Shown: positions 11,186 to 23,128, numbered from the stretch's first letter. The stretch: 64,000 nt of DNA from Halisarca cf. caerulea (GCA_963170055.1 CAUJGJ010000441.1:55001-119000), one strand, 5' to 3'. Made by a program: numbers and translations. Notes: a model not told the origin generated them from the letters alone.

Positions 11186-12120
11186 CTAGCTATACTCTCC
11201 CTTCACCCGCCTTATGAGTTTAAGAATGTGACTGGATAAATTCATCATCAAAACAAACCAGCCTATACATGCCTCACTCTCACGAGCACAAAGTTTTTGA
11301 CACAGAACATAGTTGCTCCTTAGGAGTCCTGATGTATAAGGTAGAGTCTTTATTAGGGAGTCGGGGACCCCTTTAGCCGCTGCTGTTGTGGCTGCTCCGA
11401 TCCGAAAACTATGTCCTGAGTAGCTTTGGGCTTCTATTCCTGCCGCCACCAAGGCCCTGCGTACTGCCTCTACGAAGCGGGCCCTGGTGAGACCTCGACC
11501 ATCCTTAAAACGAAAGAAAGGACCGGGATCTGACCACCTGATGACCAGGTATGCCAGGATAGCTGCCACTGCTGGAAGGGATCTGTTTTGGACGCCTTTA
11601 AGCTCACCTCCAGGAACTGTGGGTCCACCACACTATTGACCCACACGTCGCCCTATGCCAGGTGAGTCTCAGCATCGAAGGTGGAGTCTGATGGGATTAC
11701 CACTTCCCCGCACCTCAGAAAGCTGAATAAGCACATGCAGGCTGCTGCCCACAGCATTGACGCATCCCCTTGCTCGGGGAGCTTCTCCCATTGCGTTTGC
11801 AGACTCTCTATAATCTGGGGTGTGATTGGTAATCTGGGTCGAGCCTTGTTGACCATTGCCTTCTTGAAACCTTTGACTACATATTCTAGCTGTGGCATTG
11901 ATGCCAGTCGTGGGTCCACTCCCCCACAAGCAATCTGCGCATGACGGACTGCTGCCAAATAGAGCTTTACTGTCTGACTGGAAACCCCATCCTTGAACAG
12001 GTGGCCCACAAACAGACACAGGGTGCGCTCTGCTGCAGGAAATGGGGGCAATGAGGCTTGATGGTAAAATGACATGTACCTGTTTGTTCCTGAGCGGTAC
12101 GCGCGTTGAGTTGAAGTTGC
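11186..12120 (-). pseudogene. tyrosine recombinase (YR) of the Ngaro-like element
   Basis: The N-terminal core-binding part (12075-11653) has FKDGVSSQTVKLYLAAVRH, followed by the first catalytic Arg in FLRCGEVV. A Lys-containing SKTDPF segment follows in another frame near 11580. 11569-11186 carries ARFVEAVRRAL and YSGHSFRIGAATTAAAKG, which supplies the HxxR pair. The conserved GRW region after LIKTL is deleted, and the nucleophile Tyr is seen only in a shifted frame, in LYIRTPKEQL. The enzyme would integrate a circular DNA copy. It has at least two frameshifts and two small deletions. Confidence 0.75.
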
Positions 12121-12570
12121 TAAGTCGGAGGAAAACAGGCTGCAGACGACGCCCTCCAGCTCTCACATGTCCAATCTAGGCGGTTGTCCAGCAAAATCCG
12201 TATGAGGGGCCCTGGTAGAGGAATGCGGGACCATCTCGCGGCCGGCACCTGAGAGAAAAGAAAGGGGAGATTGTCACGTGATATTGCATCGGCTGTCATG
12301 TTTAGATGGCCCGGGAGGTAGCTTGCTGACACTTCCACCCTGAAATGAGCTTTAATATAGAACAAGCACAGTAGCAGGTGCATGATCATGGGAGCCTTAC
12401 TATAGCTGGAATTCACTGCTGCTACTGCTCCCTGGTTGTCACACTGCACTATCACCGAGCCTTCCTGCCATTGGGGGCCCCACAATGCTATTGCCATGAC
12501 AATTGGCAGGAGCTCTTTGAAAAGTTATTCTGTCACTGCCTTGCTCTTCCAACAGCTGGGGGGCACCTCC
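12120..12570 (-). pseudogene. RNase H, C-terminal half, of the Ngaro-like element
   Basis: It encodes MAIALWGPQWQEG, VQCDNQGAVAAVNSS and SYLPGHLNMTADAISRDN, the usual second half of a DIRS/Ngaro RNase H. The catalytic Asp in CDN and the Asp in ADAISR are present. It is separated from the first half (13327 onward) by the MITE at 12573-13300. The C-terminal part (PLPGPLIRILL, then the DW region) links it to the recombinase. Confidence 0.75.
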
Positions 12571-12572
12571 TT

Positions 12573-13300
12573 CGCATGTGGGACATGTCCGCGCTAATTC
12601 GGAGGTGTGAAAATTTCGGTCTTTTTTTACAGCTTCTGTTCTCAACTTGTAGTAGATGCAGAGAGTCAAACAAGGGATCAAGATGTAGGCAGACACGTAG
12701 ACGTTCGTACGATTACCTCCTTGGAAGGCTTGCTTTTATCGCAAAGAAGCTACTGAGGTTTTCCTAACCCCTACTGAAAAGCGAAACGCTCTGGGTGCTA
12801 CCTGGCGGAACGCTTCCAAGACTATTTTTTAACATAAATCGCTATAACAAAACATTTACTAACTTTTCCATGCGGACCGACCGTTCCTTTCCAAAGCCGA
12901 GATCTGATCCATTGGGCCTCAAAAACCAACATTCAAGCTCCTGTAACTTGGGACAGGAACAAAAGCTCTCTCTCTCCCGCATGGAAAAGTTGTATATTTC
13001 CGATGCTCCAAGTTGACACCGAGAAACTGTCTCCAGCTTCTTCCCTCATGTAGCACCCAGCCGAAAACTATGATTCAGAAGAAACATCGAGTTAGGTCAC
13101 AGGCAAGCATGTGACAGAGCAACCGTGACGACAGAAAACGTCACTAAACGCGGATTCGCCATTCGTATACGCCCAAATATTAATTTGAATCACGAGATAT
13201 CTGCGTGACTAATAACTTGTAAGCGCTCAAAAATTACAATTTATCGCTATGCAAGCTGGGAAGCGCTATCATAACAGATCCTGGACATGTCCCACATGCG
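12573..13300 (+). mobile_element. CGCATGTGGG-family MITE, copy 2
   Basis: It has perfect 18-bp terminal repeats CGCATGTGGGACATGTCC, with TT duplicated on both flanks. It is 728 bp. An internal inverted pair (TAACTTTTCCATGCGG and CCGCATGGAAAAGTT) lies mid-element. It interrupts the Ngaro RNase H. Confidence 0.92.
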
Positions 13301-14361
13301 TTCCATTGTAGTTGGAACCAGCACGGTCACCAGCATGCCCCGCATCTCACTGTCCCTGAAGCGTCCGTGGCAATGGAGAACTGCATGTGCTGCTTGGGCA
13401 TTGACCGCACAAATGAAGCATGGTTAAGAGGAGCCAGGAAAGCCTGCCACCAACAGAGGTCAGACTGTGCTCCCACATTGAGGCGAAGATGGTGATGTGC
13501 TCTCCGAGCCACCGATAGCAGCTCGAACAGCTGTCGAAGAAATGTCTTCCCCTCCATGAGCACACAGCAGGCGTGGACCAGAGATCCGAGTAGCGACTCC
13601 AAGTCCCGTTTGGAGCATGCCTGCTTCCCCAACCATGACTGTATGGTGACCTGCAAGGCCTGGAGCTTAGCCACCGGCAAGCGAATCTCCATTGCCACTG
13701 TGTCTATCTCTATGCCCAGGAAAGTTGGGGTTGTAGACGGACCCTCCAGCTTGTCCGGTGCCAGTGGTATGCCGAGCTTGTCGAAGAGCGACAACACGTG
13801 GTCCAATGACTGTTTACATTCACCGGAACCTGGGTGGCCAAAGACGATGAAATTATCAAGGTAGTGCTGGATGTATGTGACGCCCTCTGCTCGCGCCACC
13901 CACTCAGCTGCATCTGCTACCACGGTGAAGATTTTGGGGGCTGACTGCAGGACAAATGGCAGTGCTGCGTCCAAAAATAGCTGGCCATCCCATTGCATCC
14001 CCAGTAGGTGACGGTCTGCTGGATGTACTGATATCATGCGATATGCTTTCTTGATGTCTACCTTTGCCATTAAGGTGCCTTTCCCCAAGACCTGGACATT
14101 CTACAAGGCGTCGTCCACTGATATGTATTGGAGGGAACAAAGATCGCTGTAGATTCCGTCGTTAACACTAAAACCCTCCGGGGACAATAAGTCCACGATC
14201 AGACACCATTCTACTGGCGACTTCTTCGGGGTGAGGCCAAAGCGACTGATTTGGACCCCTGGGTGGTGCTCAGGGCACAATGGGCCCAGAATGCGACCCT
14301 GTGCACACTCCTCTGGCAGGTAGTCCCGTATTACTTGGGGGTGGGCTGAGACTGACGGCAT
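13301..14361 (-). pseudogene. reverse transcriptase and start of RNase H of the Ngaro-like element
   Basis: 14361-14101 encodes RISRFGLTPKK-like fingers (ISRFGLTPKKSP, LIVDLLSPEGFSVNDGI). After an in-frame TAG at 14101, 14088-13327 continues with LMAKVDIKKAYRMISVHP (motif A), ALPFVLQSAPKIF (motif B), HYLDNFIVFG (motif C) and FLGIEIDT. It ends in RNase H with FSIATDASG. Motif C normally reads YLDD; here the second catalytic Asp is Asn (codon AAT), which should abolish polymerisation. The frame breaks again at 13327, near the MITE. Confidence 0.82.
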
Positions 14362-14547
14362 GTTGCGCTTTGATGAGCCTAGCCTTTTACACTAAACTAC
14401 CCTATGACTTGTCCATGTCTTAATAGGGTCTGTGGGCCTCGCGCCGCGTCTGCCTGGAGCTTGTTGGCAGGAAGGCCTTGGGCTTCGTGTCACCTGCCGG
14501 TGGGGGCTTTGGGCAAGCCGTGACCAGATGAGGGTCACCACACCTGC

Positions 14548-15855
14548 CGCAGGTATGTTATGTCCGAATCTGGCCAAAACACACGGGCACTTTGTGGTTT
14601 TCACGTCATGAATTTCATTATCACTGAATTGCGTGGGTTGGTCATGTGCCAGTAACGTGAATCAGCTTAGGAAGCTCCGCGACTAACAAGGTTATCTATC
14701 GAGTTATCTATGGTAAAAGGTCCAGACTCTACCCAACTTTACACAGCACGTTTCGTTCACAAAATTCTAAGCGTTGGTTTTGGATAATAACGCTTTCTTC
14801 GGCAGGTTTGGGGTTCACCGACTTAAGTATGAACTAAATGTCTTGGAAGGGAAGAATCTGATTTCAAGAGAAGTTGACAATGTAGTGTATGAAGATTGAT
14901 TTAGCCTTGAGAGAAGCCTTTTCAAGGAGCAAATTTCTTTGTGAAAGGCGGAGATCTCAGTAGATGGCGGTCATGACTACAGAAATGTAAGGATTGATCT
15001 AAATTTTCACCGCATATACTTTTGATTGCTTGTTCTGTTCGAATTATATATGCGTCACTATTTCTCGTCTTGTCCTGGCTGGAAAGCCACAAAATGCTGC
15101 AAATAACAGTTAAGCAATAGAATTTCAAAAGTGTATGCGGTGAAAATCTAGATATTGATCCTACGATTACTTCAAACCCACTTTGTAAGGTTTAAAAGCC
15201 ACCGTCTACATTTCCGCCTCTTCCACAAAAACTGTTTTCACCACGAACACAACTCGTGTACTGTTTGTAGGATTGCATGTGATGTCACGTGACTTTCCTG
15301 AAGGAAGACAGCTTGCTCCACAAGAAAATTTCATCGAAAATCGCGGTGGTAGAAATCTCTGATTTTCAGCGTGAAACTTTGAGATATTGTTCCCAAAGGA
15401 CCAAACCCCTAGAATCGAATTCAGGGTCTTTGTACGTTAAACCTTTTGCTTTATGTCCCAAGGATTGTAACTACTCACCCTCAAATTTTGCATAAATCCT
15501 TGGACATAACAGCCATGCAGTGGAGCCTGAAGACCCTGAATTCGATTTAGTAAGTTCAGTACCTGTGTGTTCTTTTGAGGCTAGTTTTTTGTCCAAAATC
15601 CTAAGTTTCTACCACCGCGTTTTTGGATTTTTATGTTTTCGAGTACGGTCTGAAAAAACTGGTCATACGACATTTTGAGACTTTGCACAATAATCTAAAA
15701 GGCTCAGATACCAAGTAGATATGTTTAAGATATAACACAAAGCGTTTTCTGGGCATCACTAATCGTACGCATGGAAAAAAGACCTATTGATTTCACTTCT
15801 TCGATAACGGCGGCCATTTTTGTTTATGTCCAAGATCGGACATAACATACCTGCG
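14548..15855 (-). mobile_element. CGCAGG-family TIR element, copy b
   Basis: The ends are CGCAGGTATGTTATGTCCGA and CGGACATAACATACCTGCG, flanked on both sides by GC. It is 1308 bp. On the minus strand ATGGCCGCCGTTATCGAAG stands just inside the end, matching the MADVIEA-type start of copies a and c. It interrupts the Ngaro element between gag and RT. Confidence 0.88.
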
Positions 15856-16292
15856 GCTGCAAACATGGCGGTACTTGCAGCGTTGGAATCAGCATTTGCC
15901 TGCATTCCACAGCTGGCACACGTCACCTGCAGTCTTGGTCTGGCAGCATGGTTGCACTTGGGGGCGGAAGCTACTACCTTCACCCGCAATTGGAGCTCCG
16001 GTTCTACTTCAGCTTGAAGTGGACACAAGCTTGTCCCATGAGCTGTGCTCAGGCACAATTCATATCTCTTAGCCTCCTGGGCCCGTCCCATAAAGCAGAT
16101 GGAATATAAGGACGGGTTGATCTGCGACCATTTTCTGTTGCCCATATTGGCTGCCTTTCTCCGGAAGGCCGTGTCATACCGGACCCATGCAACCCCCGTA
16201 AAGTCTTGGGATACCCGAGTGATGGTAATGAGGTATGCCATTAGTTAGGGAAAACATGTGGGATCATGGCTCCCTAAGATGCTGCAGAAGGT
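15856..16292 (-). pseudogene. Gag-like ORF, C-terminal part, of the Ngaro-like element
   Basis: The minus frame encodes MAYLITITRVSQDFTGVAWV, RYDTAFRRKAA and WSQINPSLYSICFMGRA, a pattern typical of the first ORF of DIRS and Ngaro elements, where AFRRxAA is conserved. A Cys-containing tail (CNHAARPRLQVTCASCG) follows. It is bounded by the MITE at 16293 and the TIR element ending at 15855. The product would package the element RNA. Confidence 0.65.
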
Positions 16293-16802
16293 CGCATGTG
16301 GGACATTTCCACGCTAATTCAGAGGTGTGAAAATTTCGGTCTTTTTTATAGCTTCGGTTCTCAACTTGTAGAAGTTTCAGAGCCTCAAACGAGGGCTTAA
16401 CAAGTAGGTAGACTTATAAACTTTTCGATAATTTCCCTGTTGAGAGGCCTGTAGTTATCGCGAAGAAGCTAGTGAGGTTTTTCTAAGCCCTACTTAAAAG
16501 CGAAACGCTTTGGGTGCTACATGCAGGAATGCGTCTAAGACTATTTTTCACATAAATAGCTATAGCAACACAATTACTAACTTTTCCATGCGGGGGCATC
16601 GACGAGCCATCATGTGACTTAACAACTGTGACGACAGAAAACGTCACTAAAAGCGGATTCGTCTTTCGTATACGCCCGAATAACAGCTCGAATCACGGGA
16701 TAAATGCGTGACTAATAACTTATAGGTGCCGAAAAATAACATTTTATCACTATGCAAACTGAGGAGCGATTTCATAACAAATCTGGACATGTCCCACATG
16801 CG
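16293..16802 (+). mobile_element. CGCATGTGGG-family MITE, copy 3 (internally shortened)
   Basis: The terminal repeats are CGCATGTGGGACATTTCC and the complement of CGCATGTGGGACATGTCC. GT flanks both ends. It is 510 bp. It lacks about 220 bp of the middle found in the 728-731-bp copies. Confidence 0.9.
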
Positions 16803-17313
16803 GTTGCATAGCACTACAGCCATGTATGGAAGTCCGTGACTTGCTTGGGCCTGCGAGCGCGAGGCTTCTTCCCTTCACTCTCCTCCGGGGATGACACTGG
16901 CCGAATTCCTGTAACATCTCTGCCATCTCGACGTACTCCATTCGGCAGATCCTATCTGCTAGCTTCTGGGGGACTGGGGAAAATCCCTCCCCCATGTACA
17001 CCCCACAACTGTTGTCGGAGCGGCCTACCAGAAGGGACCATGGCAACAGGTTCGTGAGCTGTCCTGAGGAGCCAGGCAGGTCCGGCAAGCCTGCGTGGCC
17101 AGATGTCACCGTTGTGACCTCTGCAAGTGCTGCTAGCGGCAATTCGCCTATCGCTGTGGGACCGGTCTCCGGTAGAGACGGGATGCCTGCAAGTGCTGCG
17201 ATGTTGGGCATCAAGCCCAGCCGTCCTGTAGATAGCCAACCCAAGAAGAAACATTGGGATAGGGTACATAATAGGCCTTGACTATCCCTAGCCCCGTATA
17301 ATCCCCCGACTAA
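16803..17313 (-). pseudogene. Gag-like ORF, middle part, of the Ngaro-like element
   Basis: An open minus frame lies between two MITEs. It encodes LVGRSDNSCGVYMGEG, then FSPVPQKLADRICRMEYVEM, resembling the region of DIRS/Ngaro first ORFs where VPxKLxxRIxxxEYVEM precedes the conserved C-terminal core. It is followed by EGKKPRAR-like basic residues. It is part of the same protein as 18333-17974 and 16292-15856. Confidence 0.6.
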
Positions 17314-17970
17314 TACCCCTTTCACATGCACATTATAACTGGGTTGGCGAATGAGGTTCGACCCAGGGTTCGACCCACTTCGTGTTCACATGATCCTTTT
17401 GCATAATTTTATTCATTGACTTTCAGCGCACTTTTTTTCAATTGATAAGATGGCGGCAATGGATCCACTTTTGGCAGGTGTTCTGCTTCTTGCCTTAGCA
17501 TGGCTTTGGAAGAGACGTATGCACCGACGACGCGATCCTCTTTTAAGAGTCAGAGCCTATAGGCGAAGAATTGAGGAGTTTAGACGTACCCAAGAAATTT
17601 GTGTCGTTTCGACGGCGATCGTGGCGAACCGATCGTGTCGAACCGATCGTGTCCTGCCTTAAGTTCCGCGATCATCTTCTGATACACCTTTGAATTCCTC
17701 TTACCGGACGACAAAAGTTCACCCTGGATAGTTTTTTTCACTCCACACCGTCAGAAGAGACCTATCTAGAGAAATCTCGCTATCGGTCCACGTTCGTCCT
17801 CTTTCCGCCATTTTTTTCGCACTCGAAATGGGGTCGAAACGGTGTCGAACCCACCTAAGGAACTAGGTCAGTTTATCGGGGTCGAACCTCATTTATACAT
17901 TGGAATCTCACACCTTGAAGGTGTTAAACGGGGTTCGACCCAGTTATAGGAGGTCCATGTGAAAGGGGTA
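17314..17970 (+). mobile_element. TAA-duplicating MITE (PIF/Harbinger-like), copy 1
   Basis: The ends are TACCCCTTTCACATG and its complement, extended by a TATAACTGGGT inverted match. TAA flanks both sides (17311-17313 and 17971-17973). It is 657 bp. A short frame at 17450-17662 starts MAAMDPLLAGVLLLALAWLW and runs into an Arg-rich stretch, as expected for the remnant N-terminus of a Harbinger-type protein. A related MITE is at 40285-40929. Confidence 0.8.
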
Positions 17971-17973
17971 TAA

Positions 17974-18333
17974 CTAAGGTGTGGATTGGATGGTAAGTCG
18001 GGCACCTGGGCCCTGTCATCCTCCCGACATCTCAGGGGACCTCGGGGGAGAAGTTACCAACTCGGTTGTTGGAACGTAACCACTGGCTCTGACAAGCCCC
18101 TGTGCTGTGCTATTGGGTGCATGTGCCGCTAGTCTGAACTGTGTACCACCCCTTCTGCTAAGGAGACTAACCTGACGCAAAAGAGTTTGGGGGGTGTTGC
18201 TGCTAGCTGTCGGGAGGAGCTCTGCCACAATACCTCGCACGGCCTCGCGAAGGGAGTCCAATGGGACTAAGTGGGATGGCCCACTCTCCGCTGTGTTGAG
18301 GGTCATACCGGACAACTTGCCACCTTCCGCCAT
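17974..18333 (-). pseudogene. N-terminal part of the Ngaro-like Gag ORF
   Basis: A minus frame starts MAEGGKLSGM at 18333 and contains SLREAVRGIVAELLPTA. It is continuous with the gag-like frame across the MITE at 17314-17970. It has no recognised catalytic motif. The start is chosen as the first ATG, which overlaps the sequence AAAATGGCGG. Confidence 0.45.
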
Positions 18334-19135
18334 TTTGCTTGTCGTTCCAATCCTTCCTTCGCAAAAAGTAATTAGAAATTGCCCCAGGGAGTATTTATTA
18401 GCCCATTTAGTATCTTAAACTTGTCACCATAAGTTCTAAGCTATTAGTAATTGTTTGTTCGCCTTCTTCCTCTTTTAAAATTTGCAAACGATTAGAAATA
18501 ACTTTCAAGAATTGGTTTGTGATCACGGTCGACATGGTGTTGCAGACACAGGATCTTCTCCGACAAAACTCTTCTTAACTCTTTCAAATTTGCTATTAGA
18601 GACGACGACTAATAAGGCTACACCAGTGTTCCATTGGATGAAGTTATGGAGATTGCACCATCGAATCTCGAGCCTGAATGTTGAGCGCAAAATTTCTGTC
18701 TAGATTAGTACGACATGTGGTGTCTTGCAGCGCTCGTTTTTCTTAAATCTGTGAGGATTCTGGGTAAGTATTGGCTAATATACTATTTACAATTACCCTA
18801 GCATAGTTCAGAGTCGTCGCTGCGTGCTATTCTTACCAACCTCCTACTCTACTTGTCGATCTTCAATCACATACATGTCCGAACCACCGCTGTGCTTTAC
18901 AGCGGAAATAATGCAGTCCCACATGTATCCTTCCTACTTCATTCATTTGCATGGGTTCTAAAGGTATTGTAGATTAGTTTTATCCCTCATTCGTCTTCGA
19001 AATTTACATTTAATGGCGATTTCTGTGGTCCAACTTCCATCCGCTTGGGAAACTCGCAGACCTCTCGTCGATGTCCAGCACTAAATGGGGACATTTGCCG
19101 TGCTACTCATTTGTACGGGCCTCATTCATTTGGAA
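18334..19135. other. unassigned stretch right of the Ngaro element
   Basis: It probably includes the 5' untranslated end of the Ngaro-like element and older sequence. I see no conserved frame, repeat or RNA gene. Confidence 0.3.
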
Positions 19136-19866
19136 CGTATGTTGGACATGTCCAGGATCTGTTATGATAGCGCTAACCAGGTTGCATAGCGATAAAATGT
19201 AATTTTTCAGCGCTTACAAGTTATTAGTCATGCAGTTATCTCGTGATTTGGACTAATATTCGGGCGTATACGAATGGCGAATCTGCGTTTAGTGACGTTT
19301 TCTGTCATCACAGTTGCTCTGTCACATGCTGGCTTGTGACCTAACTCGCTGTTCTTCTGAATCATAGTTTTCGGCTAGGTGCTACATGAGGGAACTAGCT
19401 GGGGACAGTTTCTTGGTGTCAACTTCGAGCCATCGGAAATATACAACTTTTCCATACGGGTGAGAGAGAGCTTTTGTTCCTGTCCCAAGTTACAGGAGCT
19501 TGAATGTTGGCTTTTGAGGACCAATTGATCAGATCTCGGCTTTGGAAAGGAACGGTCAACTCACCCACATGGAAAAGTTAGTAAATGTTTTGTTATAGCG
19601 ATTTATGTTAAAAAATAGTCTTGGAAATGTTCCGTCAGGTAGCACCCAGAGCGTTTCGCTTTTCAATAGGGGTTAGGAAAACCTCAGTAGCTTCTTTGCG
19701 ATAAAAGCAAGCCTTCAAAAAAGGTAATCGTACGAAAGTCTACATGTCTGCCTGCATTTTAATCCCTTGTTTGACTCTCTGCATCTACTACAAGTTGAGA
19801 ACAGAAGCTGTAAAAACGACCGAAATTTTCACACCTCCGAATTAGCGCGGACATGTCCCACATGTG
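19136..19866 (-). mobile_element. CGCATGTGGG-family MITE, copy 4
   Basis: The left terminus is CGTATGTTGGACATGTCC (two mismatches) and the right terminus is GGACATGTCCCACATGTG. It is 731 bp and in opposite orientation to copy 2. The flanks (AA left, TA right) no longer match exactly, consistent with an older copy. Confidence 0.85.
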
Positions 19867-20330
19867 TAAAGCGTATCACATTTGACACAGTCACCTTCTT
19901 GCTCACGAACTTCTTCAATCCGACGCTAATTTCTGGTGCACGCGTAAAGCGCTTTGCTAAACTGTCAGTCTCTACAAAGTAGCCTTTCCTGGGCAAAATC
20001 AGCATCAACGATTGGACGTTTTATCTCAATTGCAATCTTTTCAGCCATGCCCTAACATTGAAATAATATCTTAGGCGTATACACGGAGCAACGCACTTTA
20101 TCAGCAATATTTCCAAAGCTCCTGTACAGCTCTCGTAACGTCCAAATCGTAGAACGTTTTAATTTGCTCCGTGAAGGCATGGCAGTCAATTTTTGAAGGC
20201 CTAAAAGTTGCATATTGTCTGTCAAGGAAACCAGTCTATCTTAAACAAAAGCTAAACTGTCGCAAAATTCCCCAGTAAAGGATTTATGGACAACTTTTTC
20301 TGGTCCCTTCTCGGTGCCATTTTTACGCAC
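19867..20330 (-). pseudogene. possible degenerate coding remnant, unrecognised
   Basis: On the minus strand a broken frame begins MAPRRDQKKLS near 20320 and, after several stops, encodes SLAKRFTRAPEIS and VGLKKFVSKKVTV. The composition looks coding-like, but I cannot name a family. The adjacent MITE may have split it. Confidence 0.2.
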
Positions 20331-20389
20331 GTGACAATCGTTCCATTACTTTTGACTGGCACTGTATTAGCTGCCTAAGTACCTGCAGA

Positions 20390-20905
20390 TGACACAATAG
20401 AGAATAACAGGCTCCTTTGAAGTACATGGGTTAATTAATCTTCAACTTGTGCAGAATCATTATTGATCCAGGCCTATGAATCATTTTGAATTGAGCCACA
20501 ATCGTCTTTATCCAAAAAGTGAAACAACCTCAATAATTGGGTCATTAGCAATTTTACTTCAATGTTTGGTAAACTGTCACAGCAATGAAATATAATGTTG
20601 ACTCATTCCTTAATGTAGGGTACTCACCTATGCATGTGTGCAAAATAAAAGTCAAGAATCACCCTAGCTCTTCTAGGAAACCGAGAATATTTTTGTTTGA
20701 AAAGTACCTTTATTCCTGTGTAGGTAACCTGAAAACGATGATCCTCTATCTTAAAAACTCTAAGTAAATGAAAAAGGTGTGTATTCTTTCAGATTGAAAC
20801 AATTTCATTGGCAAATTGTAGCAAAATCATGCTTTTATATTAAAAAATGTTCTCTGTGCGCAAACGGTCCAAGGGTGGCCATGTTGATATTGCACAACTT
20901 CTAAA
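20390..20905 (+). repeat. SRCR-locus intron segment with exon-like pieces
   Basis: It matches 38490-38700 and 57340-57480 at its left and 54378-54650 at its right. The right part contains TTTCAG followed by a frame beginning IETISLANCSK, which stops here after about 15 codons but stays open in the 54498 copy. Confidence 0.55.
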
Positions 20906-22604
20906 TTCTAAACCAACAACAAGTGATTTCATAGTAAAAATTGTGAAATAAATATAATAATTATTGTGTGTGGGGTCAGTGTTCCCTATAGGCAATACTA
21001 ATAATATGCGATTGTAAGCCAGATCAGTATTGATTGCTGTTCCATGTGTTAACCAAAATGGCAAAAGCAGTTGAGTTCTCAACGGGTTAGCAACACACAT
21101 CTTACTGAGTTTGCTCTGACCGTGTAAAATGACAGTCTGTTAACTAGGCTAGAAATTATTACCCATAGACCAGTTTCATTCACTATTAAGTACAAGTTAC
21201 TAAACACTTATTGTGAATTTGTTCTTAATATATATATATATATATATAATATAGCATTAGACCACATGACATTGTAAGGTGTTCATATTCTGAGCACGTT
21301 GACACCTATACTAATGTATGCATACGTGGATGTAGCTGCATGTGCAGTGATATGGTTTGGTATAAACTGAAACAATGAGAAAGGATAAGGGAAGCTAGTC
21401 TAACAACTGCATGAATTTATTGCATTTTCTTAGTAGCCTATCGATATCATTTGTTGTACGTGTGTCATGCCTTAATTATAGTTATTTGCAATAGTGTAAA
21501 TATGTAACCTAATGTATGTTGACTATCTATGTATATACATTACATAAAATTTGTACTACATGTTTAAGTATGCATGCCCATATCTGGGAAAAATAAACCT
21601 GCCAAATTTCTTTCTATGGGCCTGATAGGAATATTCTTGGTGCGACTATCATATTACAGCAGGTTCCATCAAATATTAAGCTACTGACCTTGTCCACTGA
21701 ACAATAAGTTGGAATAAGTGTTCCCCTGTTCCCCTATTACATAGGCAATAAAGTGCTTTGAAAGTAAAAAACATGATAGTATGCACTATACCCTTGCATT
21801 CTATAGAAGGGGCAAGATGAGCATAGGGCAATACATACATGAGGCTATAGCTGAGTATTGGGCTAGACAGATTTTGGTTGGACTGAATGCACACTGTGCA
21901 AATACCTACATCCCACATGTGCAGCACATTATACATATGTGCTGTGGGATGGATTCTTTTTGATGAAGCCTTTTGGAACGATCTTGTGTTATCCTATCCT
22001 AACTACATCATTTTCTCCATTGTTAAATGGTTTTTATGCATCCTTAAGGAAGCACAATTCAAAATTTCATGATGTATGGTTCAAACAAAGTCTTATCGCT
22101 GGTTCCCCAGAGATTTGAATTAAGGGGACTTATAAGCAATGTAAACACAAATTTCAAATTATGGGGTTTCCAATTATTGAAAGAAGCCTATTAAAAGGTA
22201 ATTCTGTATACTACTACTAGGATTGGCAGGGAATTTGTGCAAACCAATACACGTTCATATATAATTGCATTTATTACATTAATATTGTGAAGTATTACCT
22301 CCACTTTCATCTCCACCACTTTTGGAGTACATGTTATATGTCTCTGCATGAGTCAATGACATTAGCAAAGTTATAGTAGCTATCTCTGAATAGTTCATAC
22401 TATAAGACGGGCCAGTTCCTTGTAACTTTAGGCATGTGAAAATTAAATTGTCAATGTCATGCATAGACTCTATGGAAGACTTAGTGTGCAATTGGTTAAC
22501 CACGCGTAGTGTGTGCACTCTTATGTATGTGTGTTCTAGATTGTAATCTATATACATGTTCTGCTACTTTGTTTGCTAATAAGTTCATTGCAATTCCTCT
22601 GCAG
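20906..22604 (+). other. intron upstream of SRCR exon A1
   Basis: There is no coding signal. A (TA)n tract is at 21228-21249. The 21570-21750 stretch is a diverged copy of the sequence before exons A2 (45470-45560) and A3 (57600-57680), sharing ACTGACCTTGTCCACTGAACAAT-type text. The polypyrimidine tract and acceptor precede 22605. Confidence 0.6.
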
Positions 22605-22946
22605 GACTGCAACAAGGAGCATTGAGGATTAATGGACAGTCCCACCCTCACAAGGGTCTTCTTGAACTGTACATGAATGGAAAGTGGAACAAAATTTGTA
22701 CAAAAAATTGGAGTTTTAATGAGGCAAATGTAGCTTGTAGACAGATGGGTTTTACTCGTGCTCTTGTCAGTGATGTGCCCTACAACAGCAGAGGGTTTAG
22801 TTCTGAGGAAAACTTGCTGGCTTACATTAACTGTACAGGGAGTGAGCCAAACATCACCAGTTGCAACTTCCAACTTAGTCTAGAAGAAGTTCATAACTGC
22901 AGTAACAGTGATACTGTAGGAATTAGCTGCAGTATACTACGGTTAG
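22605..22946 (+). CDS. SRCR domain exon A1
   Basis: A single exon encodes one scavenger-receptor cysteine-rich domain of about 114 residues. It follows TCCTCTGCAG and ends before GTGAGG, with phase 1 at both ends. Visible features are LLELYMNGKWNKIC (second Cys of the fold), NEANVACRQMGF (third Cys), INCTGSEPNITSC (the C-x-G-x-E loop, fifth and sixth Cys), HNCSNSD (seventh) and GISCS (eighth). Six cysteines without the first/fourth pair match SRCR group A. SRCR domains are extracellular ligand-binding modules of receptors and secreted proteins. NCT and NIT are possible N-glycosylation sites. It is part of the A-B-A-B-A array; other exons of the gene, including the signal peptide, are not seen. 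Confidence 0.88.
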
Positions 22947-23042
22947 GTGAGGTTACATCAACTTGAATTAGTTTATAATATTGTGCATGTGAATGACTAT
23001 CATGCAGTATGCCTAAATTTATGTGTGGATATCATCTTGTTT

Positions 23043-23048
23043 GCATGT

Positions 23049-23126
<78 letters not shown>

Positions 23127-23128
23127 GT
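23043..23128 (+). repeat. (TG)n microsatellite
   Basis: A nearly pure TG repeat with single interruptions lies about 100 bp after SRCR exon A1. A longer one occupies the matching position after exon A2 (46253-46522). Apparent VCVCVC or HTHTHT frames across it are artefacts. Confidence 0.97.

Larger units (their letters stand above)
11186..18333 (-). mobile_element. Ngaro/DIRS-like tyrosine-recombinase retrotransposon, interrupted four times
   Basis: Read on the minus strand, the order is gag-like ORF, reverse transcriptase, RNase H, tyrosine recombinase. I see no room for a methyltransferase domain between RNase H and recombinase, which favours Ngaro over DIRS1. Four later elements sit inside it: 17314-17970, 16293-16802, 14548-15855 and 12573-13300. 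Each has its own target duplication, and the coding sequence resumes on the far side each time. These elements integrate with a recombinase rather than an integrase, so no LTRs or target duplication are expected. The outer borders are not defined. The copy is dead. Confidence 0.8.

Noticed and set aside
10700..18500. Split direct repeats of the Ngaro-like element
   Set aside because: I compared the left tail with the right end by eye and found no convincing match, so the borders are left undefined.
18482..18703. Short plus-strand frame right of the Ngaro element
   Set aside because: There is no motif, conservation or splice context; its length is expected by chance.
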